NCBI GenBank assembly: GCA_007182875.1
Contig: AP019515.1
Location: 124,001 to 188,000, forward strand
Direction: 5' to 3'
Source: Vreelandella sulfidaeris
Lineage (GTDB): Bacteria; Pseudomonadota; Gammaproteobacteria; Pseudomonadales; Halomonadaceae
Length of the DNA stretch: 64,000 nucleotides
Below the pieces are notes generated by a model. It was given only the letters and a program-made list of their open reading frames with translations, was not told where the DNA came from and searched no databases. Shown in pieces: positions 30,771 through 38,241 of the stretch. The translations under genes were made by a program, and so were the position numbers. Positions within the stretch are counted from its first letter, which is position 1, and every line of letters starts with the position of its first letter.

Positions 30771-31136
30771 CAGTACTGTTCCACGCGTTACCAATCGCTG
30801 CTTACCCGGCATGAGCTTACGTGCAGCATGAGCGCCAAAGGCAACTGCTATGATAATGCCTGTGCCGAAAGCTTCTTCCACAGCCTCAAGGTTGAAGCGA
30901 TCCATGGGGAGCAATTTACAACGCGAAACGATATGAGGCGCCAGGTGTTTGAGTACGTCGAACTGGACTACAACAAACAACGGCGGCACAGTGCTATTGG
31001 GATGATCAGCCCAGAGGCCTTTGAAGCCCGAATGATCGCTTAAACCAGTGTCCACTGTTGCTGGGTAAGATCATTTTCGCTAACCTTATAGTGCCGCAAT
31101 CGGCGTAAAACAAACCAATTCATAAAAGGTGTCATC

Positions 31137-32302
31137 ATGTGGAATAACAAAAAGGCTTCCCTAGGCGGACTGACGGCTATGGCCCTGGCAATGGGGACGA
31201 CTTCTGCGCTGGCCCTGGAAAGCCAGGTGGGAGAAACCACCGTGGGGCTGTATGGTTACGCTAGGCTCAATATGGCCTACAGCTTCGATCAAGATGCCGG
31301 ATCGGCTAACGAAGGTTACTTTGGAGATATCGAAAGGTCGGAAGATAAGGTCGGAGATCAGTTCCAGGCATCTGCCACACAGAGCCGTATCGGCTTTCGG
31401 ACCAGTACGCCTGTCGAGGGGAGCACGCTTTACACCGTAATCGAAGGGGACTTCTGGTCCTATAATGATGATAATTCGCGCTTCAGATTACGGCATGCCT
31501 ATGGTTCCTGGAATGGGATCCTTGCCGGACAGACCTGGTCGAATTACAACACCTTCGTCGCCGCCACGCCCACACTGGATTTCCTCGGCACGGCGGGAAG
31601 CAATGGCTATGGGTCGCGCCTAGCCCAGTTGCGCTACACCATGGGAGGATTCTCGATAGCTGCGGAGGATCCAAAGGCACAGCTGGCGGAGAACATCGAT
31701 GGCTCCGTGCCAGAAGATGATTTGCTACCGGATAATGACGATGCCGTATCATCGATGCCCGCGTTGAGCCTGCGCTATGAAGATAGTATGGGTGACTTTT
31801 CCTACTCAATCGCCGGCATCGCCCGGCAGCTGAAGTACGATACCGGAAGCGAAAAGGATACGGAAATGGGCTATGGGGCCTTCGCCGCAGGTGCCTACCA
31901 TGCCGGACCGGTGACCTTGAGAGCGATCGTGAACGCCAGCGAGGGGCGAACAGTTACCTCTATCTGTCTGGCGATTACTTCAACGGTGCCGATGCCTACG
32001 TCGATACCAACGGTAAGCTGCAAACGCTATCTGGCGATGGCGGAGCCCTTGGTCTTTCTTATCAAATATCACCACAGTATTCACTGAACGCGTCCCATGG
32101 CTATACCGATGTCGAATTGGGCGACCCTACCGTAGGTGGGAATGCAGGTAGAAAGAACAAGAATACATTTCTTAATCTGATGTGGACTCCCAACGAACGC
32201 TTGATGTACGGAATTGAGTACGGCTACTTCGAAACGGAGTTGGCCGATGGCCGTGAAGAAGATGCGAGCCGTGTGATGGTGGCTGCCCAGTATAGTTTCT
32301 AG
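31137..32302 (+). pseudogene. DcaP-like outer-membrane porin (arm 1 copy), frameshifted
   Basis: Signal peptide KASLGGLTAMALAMGTTSAL ending ALA, then ESQVGETTVGLYGYARLNMA and FRLRHAYGSWNGILAGQTWS, LAQLRYTMGGFSIAAEDPKA, and the C-terminal strands MYGIEYGYFETELADG and VMVAAQYSF (terminal Phe). This matches DcaP-type trimeric porins. A frame shift near 31945 (NASEG...) is shared with arm 2. IS3/IS30 separates it from its promoter element. Confidence 0.7.
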
Positions 32303-32343
32303 GGTGAGTTAGTAGCATAGCAGAGAAGCTGTTTTGATCGATT

Positions 32344-32367
32344 GCTTGGGCGTATGCCCAAGCTTTT
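32344..32367 (+). terminator. Terminator of porin gene (arm 1)
   Basis: GCTTGGGC-GTAT-GCCCAAGC perfect 8-bp stem followed by TTTT. The mirror copy is at 35542-35561. Confidence 0.75.
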
Positions 32368-32369
32368 AT

Positions 32370-32662
32370 GGTTCTTCGTCACTTCATGTGGGGCCTGATC
32401 GAACAGGCGACCCACAATACCACTGTCACTAAACTGAATAAGAAAGATCAGTCGCGTCGGGAACACTTTTGATGACCAAATCGATACAGATGAAGTCGCG
32501 CATGGCCTGGCTGTCATAGATGGCATCTTCAAGCGCTTCGTCGACCAGTGCATACCATTGCTGAAGGAAGTAGATCCGCAACATCTGTCCCAGGAACCGT
32601 TCCCGGCGGGTGACCTTCTTATTGTTCTGGTGCTCAGCCTGAGCAAACGAGATCTGTTTCAT
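32370..32662 (-). mobile_element. ISL3 right-end scrap fused to IS5-family transposase remnant
   Basis: GGTTCTTCGTCACTTCATGT at 32370 is the ISL3 terminal repeat. It runs into a fragment of an IS5-type transposase on the minus strand starting MKQISFAQAEHQNNKKVTRR at 32662, then IYFLQQWYALVDEALEDAIY; the family's usual segment between RERFL and LRIxFLQQWY is shortened, indicating an internal deletion. Only the N-terminal region survives. It forms the outer border of the inverted duplication. Confidence 0.65.
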
Positions 32663-32894
32663 CGAGAACTCTGGCGGGTAGTGGAAAACTGTATTTTGCC
32701 TGCCGGTGGCACTTAGGCAGCAACGGTCGTATTTATGCAGTGTTTCCTTAAAAGAGGCTCGCAGTAGGCTTGCTTCTACTAGAGTTTATTTCAAAATAAT
32801 TACCTCAATAATTTGAAAGCCTGAGTTAAAGCAAATGAATTTCTCCATAGAAGTTCACGTCGAGCCGGAGCGCTCGCCCCGGCTGGCTTAGAGC
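32663..32894. other. Intergenic, no gene seen
   Basis: AT-rich sequence between the IS5 remnant and the Csp gene; probably the outer end of the IS5 element plus the 3' flank of the Csp gene. No recognisable gene. Confidence 0.3.
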
Positions 32895-33219
32895 TTAGCT
32901 GGCCATTGCGGCACATTCTTCAGCGCAGCGGTGACAAGCTTGGGCACACTTGGCAGTGGGATGCATCATGTTTTTCACACTCATCACCACATTTCTTACA
33001 AATGTCGGCACATAGACGGCAGATCTCGTGCGCAAACTCACTTTCTTGTGCCATAAATGAGGCGGCTAACCGACAAATTTGAGCACATTGCATGTTAAGG
33101 CGAATACATTCCGCCATCATTTTACGTTGTCTTCTTTAGACACTCAGTTGCACACTTGTCGCAATAAGCAGCGCATATGTGACAAGCTTCAATGCAGTTT
33201 TCGTATTTTTGAAGTCCAT
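32895..33219 (-). pseudogene. Four-helix-bundle copper storage protein (Csp/DUF326), frameshifted
   Basis: Cys-rich helical protein: YENCIEACHICAAYCDKCAT, MMAECIRLNMQCAQICRLAA, AHEICRLCADICKKCGDECE, then in another frame HCAKCAQACHRCAEECAAMA. Repeated CxxxC/CxxC spacing lining a four-helix bundle is the hallmark of Csp proteins, which bind many Cu(I) ions. Ends at 32895. No export signal is obvious, so probably cytosolic (Csp3-like). Breaks near 33200 and 32960. Confidence 0.8.
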
Positions 33220-33493
33220 CCGGTTCTCCATTTATTAAATCAAATTTTATTTACCATAGTTCTTGCTTGGCATAATAAAGCTAGAACAACCTAAAAGATA
33301 AATCAAGGAAAGGGAACCTGGTAACTAATCAAAAATATAAAAATAAACCAGGTAGCTGTGCGTTACTTGCCGTAATTTTATTATTCAGCTAGGATTCAGG
33401 AAGGCCTACTATAATAAATTTTTGTCAAAAACACTGAAACGTTCGCTGCGCTTGTAAGTTACCTCGCCACGAGCTCCTAATTAAAGCAATTAG
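33220..33493 (+). promoter_or_regulatory. CopR-type promoter of the third secreted-protein paralogue, cut off by IS1380
   Basis: TTCAG at 33384-33388 and TTCAG at 33395-33399, then 10 nt and a perfect TATAAT (33410-33415), pointing right. The gene it should drive (5' end at 35062) is now behind the IS1380 element inserted at 33494. The remainder of the stretch is the 5' flank of the Csp gene with no other gene. Confidence 0.65.
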
Positions 33494-35047
33494 TCCGGAT
33501 TTCATAGCCTCTCAGCCAGTACCGAACTCAGGCTGTAACACCGCTAAACATCTACTGGCTAGACTTACATTGGCTACTTTTAATCACTTTCCGTCGTTCA
33601 GACACACTTCCCCTTCCCCATTGCGTCGGGCCGGGGCGCCCGAGCAGTCAGTTCGGCACCAACCGCCTGACGAGGTTGGATAGCGCCGTTTTATAAGGAT
33701 AGCTGTCACTCATCAGCACTCGGATGCGGCACGTATTGCGGATGATGACCGCCCCACTTTGATGAGCTTGAGCCTCAGGTTGCTCGGGCTCATGCGCGCG
33801 AAGGACGTTTTCTTCAGGTAAGTCCGTAACCGCTCGAACAGCGTATAGGCGAAGCCTGACAAGATTAGCCGCATCAGCCGCCACTGATTGGCCCACCAGT
33901 GCGTACTGGAGGTCCGGTCAGCGAACAGGCTCAGTTGTTGATCTTTGATTCAGTTTTCCATGTTGTCTCGAGCAAGTACTGCGCGTAGTAAAGCTTGAAG
34001 CTGTCATCGTAACGGGAACTGATGATAAACCGGGGTTGGAGCCCAGCTCGCTCTCTTCTAGACGAGCCACCACTCAGCGTGGGCATTGCCAGGAGTGGGC
34101 TTGATACGGGAAGCGGAACGTCCCTGCCACTTTTCTCCCACCTGCCATTGGGTTTTGCGTACCAGCATCATGGGCACATCCACTTCCTTGAGCAGTCGGT
34201 TGTTCTTGGCGATTCCCACGATGTAGTCGACGTGATGCCGATCGCACCAGTTCAGCATCTGGGGACGACAAAGTGGCTATCACCTCGTAACACGATACGG
34301 GTATCAGGCCAATATTGACGGATAAAGCGTACCAGTAGTGAGAGGATGGTCCAGCTATGGCGGCTGTCGCTTCGGTCACTGGTGCGCAGATAGCTCACCA
34401 GTAAGTGGCGACCACAGAAGACATACAGCGGGAAGTAGCAATGGTGGTCGTAGTAGCCGTTGAAGAACTTGCCCGGCTGCTCGCCGTGAACCGGGATATC
34501 AGTACCATCAAAGTCCAGCACGATTTCTGTCGGTGGCTCCTCGTGCTGCTCGATGAAGTGGTGCCACAGCACCTCATGGGCCTTCACTATTGCTTGCCAA
34601 TCGGCGTGCTGTTCCACCCGGCACAGCGTCGACTTGCCCGCCAGCGCCTCCACTTCACCGAGCGCCGTCTGAAGCGCCTGGTCATAACGTAGGGCCTCAT
34701 GGTCGTTGAAATCTTCGTAGCCAGCAGCGACACCGAACACCCGCTGACGAACCAGAGTGTCGAGCTTATGACGAATCTGTTCCGGTGCGCGGGGATCATG
34801 AAGCACGGCGGCCAAGCGGCGTGTCAGGCGATACTGTTTATCGACTTCACGAAGCAGGAGTAATCCGGCGTCTGACGTAATGTGGCCCCAGAGAAGTCGG
34901 CTTCAATTTGGCGGCGTGAGAATGGCTAGAAGGTGAGCTTTTCAGGTACCATTTTGGAAGCGGCTGTTGGTGTTTGATGGATTGGTTAGGTTCTTGAAAT
35001 CATAGCTCTTTCAGCCGCTTTCTTTTATACCCTGTGAGAAAACCGGG
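33494..35047 (-). mobile_element. IS1380-family element, copy 1
   Basis: Ends resemble CCGGATTTCTCAT: left TCCGGATTTCATAG at 33494, right GTGAGAAAACCGGG ending 35047. Flanks TTAG (33490-33493) and CTAG (35048-35051) suggest a 4-bp target duplication with one change. About 1.55 kb; clearly diverged from copy 2 at 41436. Confidence 0.75.
33648..34952 (-). pseudogene. IS1380-family transposase, copy 1, frameshifted
   Basis: MVPEKLTF, then QIEADFSG, RVFGVAAGYEDFNDHEALRY, AGKSTLCRVEQHADWQAIVK, EIVLDFDGTDIPVHGEQPGK (catalytic Asp region), YFPLYVFCGRHLLVSYLRTS, IVLRGDSHFVVPR and WCDRHHVDYIVGIAKNNRLL. This is the IS1380 (DDE_Tnp_1-like) pattern, ending LSNLVRRLVPN at 33648. Breaks near 34900, 34255, 34070 and 33900. 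Confidence 0.8.
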
Positions 35048-35061
35048 CTAGAGTAATTAAC

Positions 35062-35110
35062 ATAAAAATTAAATCTATTAATTTTGGAACGCTAGCAGCC
35101 AGCATTTTTC
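35062..35110 (+). pseudogene. 5' end of the third secreted-protein paralogue, cut by ISL3
   Basis: Reads (ATA in place of ATG) IKIKSINFGTLAASIF, closely matching the signal peptide start of the paralogues (MKFKAIIFGATVATIL). It stops at an ISL3 end; the missing part, beginning STSVWANFGN, is at 26062-26432. The flanking ATTTTTC is present at both broken edges. Confidence 0.65.
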
Positions 35111-35389
35111 GGTTCTTCGTTACTTCATGTGGATTTAGCCTGATCGAATAGGCGGCCCGCCGGGCTGCCAATCAGATAGATCATGGCGATGAAGTTAGCC
35201 TCGTTCCGATAGCCACGTGCGCGTGACCGAGCCGCCTGAAAAGGCCGTTCATCCCTTCCAGTCTTGCGTTCGTCAGTCCCGAGTGCCAGCGCCTAACCAC
35301 TGCTTCCGCGTGCCGCTCAAGTGTCGCCAAGGCCTTTCCCATCGGCTTCAGTAGTGACTTTTCAGAAACCGCCGCTTGCATAACTTTGA
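35111..35389 (-). mobile_element. Truncated ISL3 element (3' part of transposase)
   Basis: Begins with the ISL3 right-end repeat (GGTTCTTCGTTACTTCATGT) and encodes, on the minus strand, MQAAVSEKSLLKPMGKALAT and WHSGLTNARLEGMNGLF, nearly identical to the C-terminal part of the transposase at 26512-27761. Truncated at the border of arm 2. Confidence 0.8.
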
Positions 35390-35541
35390 GACAGCCAGGC
35401 CATGCGCGACTTCATCTGTATCGATTTGGTCATCAAGAGTGTTCCCGACGCGACTGATCTTTCTTATTCAGTTTAGTGACAGTGGTATTGTGGGTCGCCT
35501 GTTCGATCAGGCCCCACATGAAGTGACGAAGAACCATAAAA

Positions 35542-35561
35542 GCTTGGGCATACGCCCAAGC
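35542..35561 (-). terminator. Terminator of porin gene (arm 2)
   Basis: Same 8-bp stem GCTTGGGC/GCCCAAGC as at 32344, followed on the minus strand by TTTTATG. Confidence 0.75.
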
Positions 35562-35602
35562 AATCGATCAAAACAGCTTCTCTGCTATGCTACTAACTCA
35601 CC

Positions 35603-36765
35603 CTAGAAACTATACTGGCAGCCACCATCACACGGCTCGCATCTTCTTCACGGCCATCGGCCAACTCCGTTTCGAAGTAGCCGTACTCAATTCCGTACAT
35701 CAAGCGTTCGTTGGGAGTCCACATCAGATTAAGAAATGTATTCTTGTTCTTTCTACCTGCATTCCCACCTACGGTAGGGTCGCCCAATTCGACATCGGTA
35801 TAGCCATGGGACGCGTTCAGTGAATACTGTGGTGATATTTGATAAGAAAGACCAAGGGCTCCGCCATCGCCAGATAGCGTTTGCAGCTTACCGTTGGTAT
35901 CGACGTAGGCATCGGCACCGTTGAAGTAATCGCCAGACAGATAGAGGTAACTGTTCGCCCCTCGCTGGCGTTCACGATCGCTCTCAAGGTCACCGGTCCG
36001 GCATGGTAGGCACCTGCGGCGAAGGCCCCATAGCCCATTTCCGTATCCTTTTCGCTTCCGGTATCGTACTTCAGCTGCCGGGCGATGCCGGCGATTGAGT
36101 AGGAAAAGTCACCCATACTATCTTCATAGCGCAGGCTCAACGCGGGCATCGATGATACGGCATCGTCATTATCCGGTAGCAAATCATCTTCTGGCACGGA
36201 GCCATCGATGTTCTCCGCCAGCTGTGCCTTTGGATCCTCCGCAGCTATCGAGAATCCTCCCATGGTGTAGCGCAACTGGGCTAGGCGCGACCATAGCCAT
36301 TGCTTCCCGCCGTGCCGAGGAAATCCAGTGTGGGCGTGGCGGCGACGAAGGTGTTGTAATTCGACCAGGTCTGTCCGGCAAGGATCCCATTCCAGGAACC
36401 ATAGGCATGCCGTAATCTGAAGCGCGAATTATCATCATTATAGGACCAGAAGTCCCCTTCGATTACGGTGTAAAGCGTGCTCCCTCGACAGGCGTACTGG
36501 TCCGAAAGCCGATACGGCTCTGTGTGGCAGATGCCTGGAACTGATCTCCGACCTTATCTTCCGACCTTTCGATATCTCCAAAGTAACCTTCGTTAGCCGA
36601 TCCGGCATCTTGATCGAAGCTGTAGGCCATATTGAGCCTAGCGTAACCATACAGCCCCACGGTGGTTTCTCCCACCTGGCTTTCCAGGGCCAGCGCAGAA
36701 GTCGTCCCCATTGCCAGGGCCATAGCCGTCAGTCCGCCTAGGGAAGCCTTTTTGTTATTCCACAT
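35603..36765 (-). pseudogene. DcaP-like outer-membrane porin (arm 2 copy), frameshifted
   Basis: Same protein as at 31137-32302: signal peptide, ETTVGLYGYARLNMAYSF, LRYTMGGFSIAAEDPKA, terminal AAQYSF in one of the frames. Three shifts: near 36480 (GGGG to GGG, arm 2 only), near 36295 (arm 2 only) and near 35960 (shared with arm 1). Its promoter element at 36832 is intact. Porins of this type admit small organic acids; a link to copper tolerance is inferred only from the shared promoter element. Confidence 0.7.
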
Positions 36766-36820
36766 GATGACACCTTTTATGAATTGGTTTGTTTTACGCC
36801 GATTGCGGCACTATAAGGTT

Positions 36821-36847
36821 AGCGAAAATTCCTGAATTAAAGCTGAA
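36821..36847 (-). promoter_or_regulatory. CopR-type promoter element, porin (arm 2)
   Basis: On the minus strand TTCAG (36847-36843), 6 nt, TTCAG (36836-36832), 10 nt, then TAACCT, with TATAGT a few bases further on. Uninterrupted version of the element at 28352. Confidence 0.7.
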
Positions 36848-36927
36848 TTTGTTTGCCGAGATACTAGTTTTTCATAAAAGGTCAGCTCATGGCTGACCTT
36901 CTTAATTCATGTCAAGACTAAAGGATA

Positions 36928-37342
36928 TCAATAGGCGACATGTAGTTCATAACGGTTACTGTCACTTTGGTTATTACCTCCCAATGAGCTACCACTCACC
37001 TCAAGCTGATAATTTCCAGGTTGCAGCTGACGAATAAGTTCGAAGTGCCCCGTGGGCTGGAAGCTTCTGCTACCTGCTGTCCCGCCTCATTATAAAGAAC
37101 AGCTGAAATGCGGTTGCCAGTGCTTGTAATGCCCGGAAAATGTTCACTTGTCACTTGAGGGTAGTCGCTTGTTCAATATTAATATTGAAACGCTTCGAGT
37201 GCCCTTGTGCAAGAATCAGCGTAGAAGATACGCCTCTTTCAAGCGTCGGAGCGCCTTGAGAGGTGTTACCTAAGCTAGCCAAGACAGGTGTAGATAGTAT
37301 AGTTGCTACCGTTGCGCCAAAAATAATTGCTTTAAATTTCAT
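36928..37342 (-). pseudogene. Small secreted PPC-like protein (arm 2 copy), frameshifted
   Basis: MKFKAIIFGATVATILSTPV signal peptide, then GAPTLERGVSSTLILAQGHS, RFNINIEQATTLK, and in other frames the same strands as the arm 1 copy, ending YELHVAY at 36928. Compared with arm 1 there are several amino-acid changes near the N-terminus (FKAIIFGATV versus IKAIV), so this end of the arms has diverged more than the porin part. Confidence 0.55.
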
Positions 37343-37379
37343 GGTGGTTTACTCCGTTGGTTATTTACAATTTAATAAT

Positions 37380-37406
37380 AACCTTAGAGTATGAATTGAA
37401 GCTGAA
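37380..37406 (-). promoter_or_regulatory. CopR-type promoter element, secreted protein (arm 2)
   Basis: Minus strand TTCAG (37406-37402), 6 nt, TTCAT (37395-37391), 10 nt, TATTAT. Equivalent to 27794-27820. Confidence 0.65.
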
Positions 37407-37420
37407 TTTAGTGGTTTTAG

Positions 37421-37443
37421 CAAAAATGCCACCTTCCGGTGGC
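37421..37443 (-). terminator. Terminator after second copB
   Basis: GCCACC-GGAA-GGTGGC stem followed by ATTTTTG on the minus strand, 25 nt after the copB stop and before the secreted-protein promoter. Confidence 0.75.
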
Positions 37444-37467
37444 GCAAGTTATAGAGTGCTTAACGAT

Positions 37468-38232
37468 TTAAAATATTAACCTGACACCTGCCACCACGCC
37501 GGTATCTTCGGTATTATTCCCGCCAGCACGAGAAAGGTCAGCGGTATCGCCATACTCTTTACCCAGTAAGCGCCCACGTAAGGCGCAAAGCGTCTGGTCA
37601 CTTCGTAGCCCAGGCGCATGCCGACACGCACTGAGTTAAGGCCCTCACCCACACCAAACTCCTTAACTTCGCTGGCAGCTACGGCAATTTCGGTACGCGG
37701 CTGTAGGTAGAGCCGCTGAGTCAGGCGCAGATCGTACTCGCTTTCCAGGCTGGCGGAGATATCGCCTTCATCGCTTATCATCAAGTCGAGATCGGTCTCG
37801 AAGCGATAGGGGCGAGCCCCAATAGGCTGATGACGCCGAAATAGCGTTCGGGATAGTCATTCGTAGCGATACCGCCCTGATAACCGATGCCGCCCTGAAG
37901 TTCCCAGAAGTCGGCAATCAAACGACTATAAAGCAGGTTGAGGGACTCGAATTCTGCATCTTCGCCATCGCCCTGGACGTTTTCGCCTTCGCCTTCCACG
38001 TATAGGCGATTGAAATCACCGCCATACCAGGCCTGGAAATCCCAGACCAAGGCATCCCCTTGTCGGGCGAAGCATATTCCAAGCGATCGACCCGTACCGT
38101 GGTCATCGGGTGCTCCACGACCGGTGACGGCCAGCCGGCCGGGGCGTCATAGCCGTCTTCGGCTTGAGCAGTCGTGGCGGCGGCCATGCCGAGGGCGGCG
38201 CTGGCGAGGGTTAAGTAGTGCTTGGTTTTCAT
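37468..38232 (-). pseudogene. copB: Copper resistance outer-membrane protein CopB, second copy, frameshifted
   Basis: Signal MKTKHYLTLASAALGMAAAT, then APAGWPSPVVEHPMTTVRVD, and in other frames LVWDFQAWYGGDFNRLYVEG, LLYSRLIADFWELQGGIGYQ, SEYDLRLTQRLYLQPRTEIA, GMRLGYEVTRRFAPYVGAYW and the terminal VAGVRLIF. Unlike many CopB it has no long Met-rich N-terminal extension. Starts 10 nt after copA. Breaks near 38110, 37930, 37800 and 37545. Confidence 0.85.
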
Positions 38233-38241
38233 ACTGCCTCC

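Larger units (their letters stand above)
28434..31043 (+). pseudogene. IS3-family transposase (orfA-orfB), frameshifted and split by IS30
   Basis: OrfA: RYSDAYRQEALALADRIGVA and LGIHASQLYQWRSKAQLQQD (helix-turn-helix), then the leucine zipper end. Orf[41 protein letters not shown] (DDE Asp), [11 protein letters not shown] (second Asp) then the IS30 insertion; it resumes at about 30774 with [35 protein letters not shown] (Glu) and [18 protein letters not shown]. Breaks near 28475, 28650, 28700 and 28925. Confidence 0.8.
28374..31073 (+). mobile_element. IS3-family element, interrupted by an IS30-family element
   Basis: Terminal inverted repeats: left TGATCCTGCCCAGTAACGGT, right (reverse complement) TGATCTTACCCAGCAACAGT, both continuing GGACAC. 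Flanked by TTT on each side (28371-28373, 31074-31076). Without the nested IS30 it is about 1.25 kb. The uninterrupted target is visible in arm 2 near 36825-36832. Confidence 0.85.
27775..32515 (+). repeat. Arm 1 of a large inverted duplication (interrupted by IS3/IS30)
   Basis: Matches the reverse complement of 35390-37425 apart from scattered single-base differences and the 2.7-kb IS3/IS30 insertion at 28374-31073. It contains the secreted protein gene, the porin gene, an ISL3 right-end scrap and part of an IS5 transposase. Left border falls exactly at the ISL3 end, right border within the IS5 remnant (GGCCTGGCTGTC). Confidence 0.85.
35390..37425 (-). repeat. Arm 2 of the large inverted duplication (uninterrupted)
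   Basis: Reverse complement of arm 1 (27775-28373 joined to 31077-32515). It carries the porin and secreted-protein genes without the IS3/IS30 insertion, so it gives the empty target sequence. A few one-base differences (for example GAGGGAGC here, GAGGGGAGC in arm 1 within the porin) separate the arms. Confidence 0.85.
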
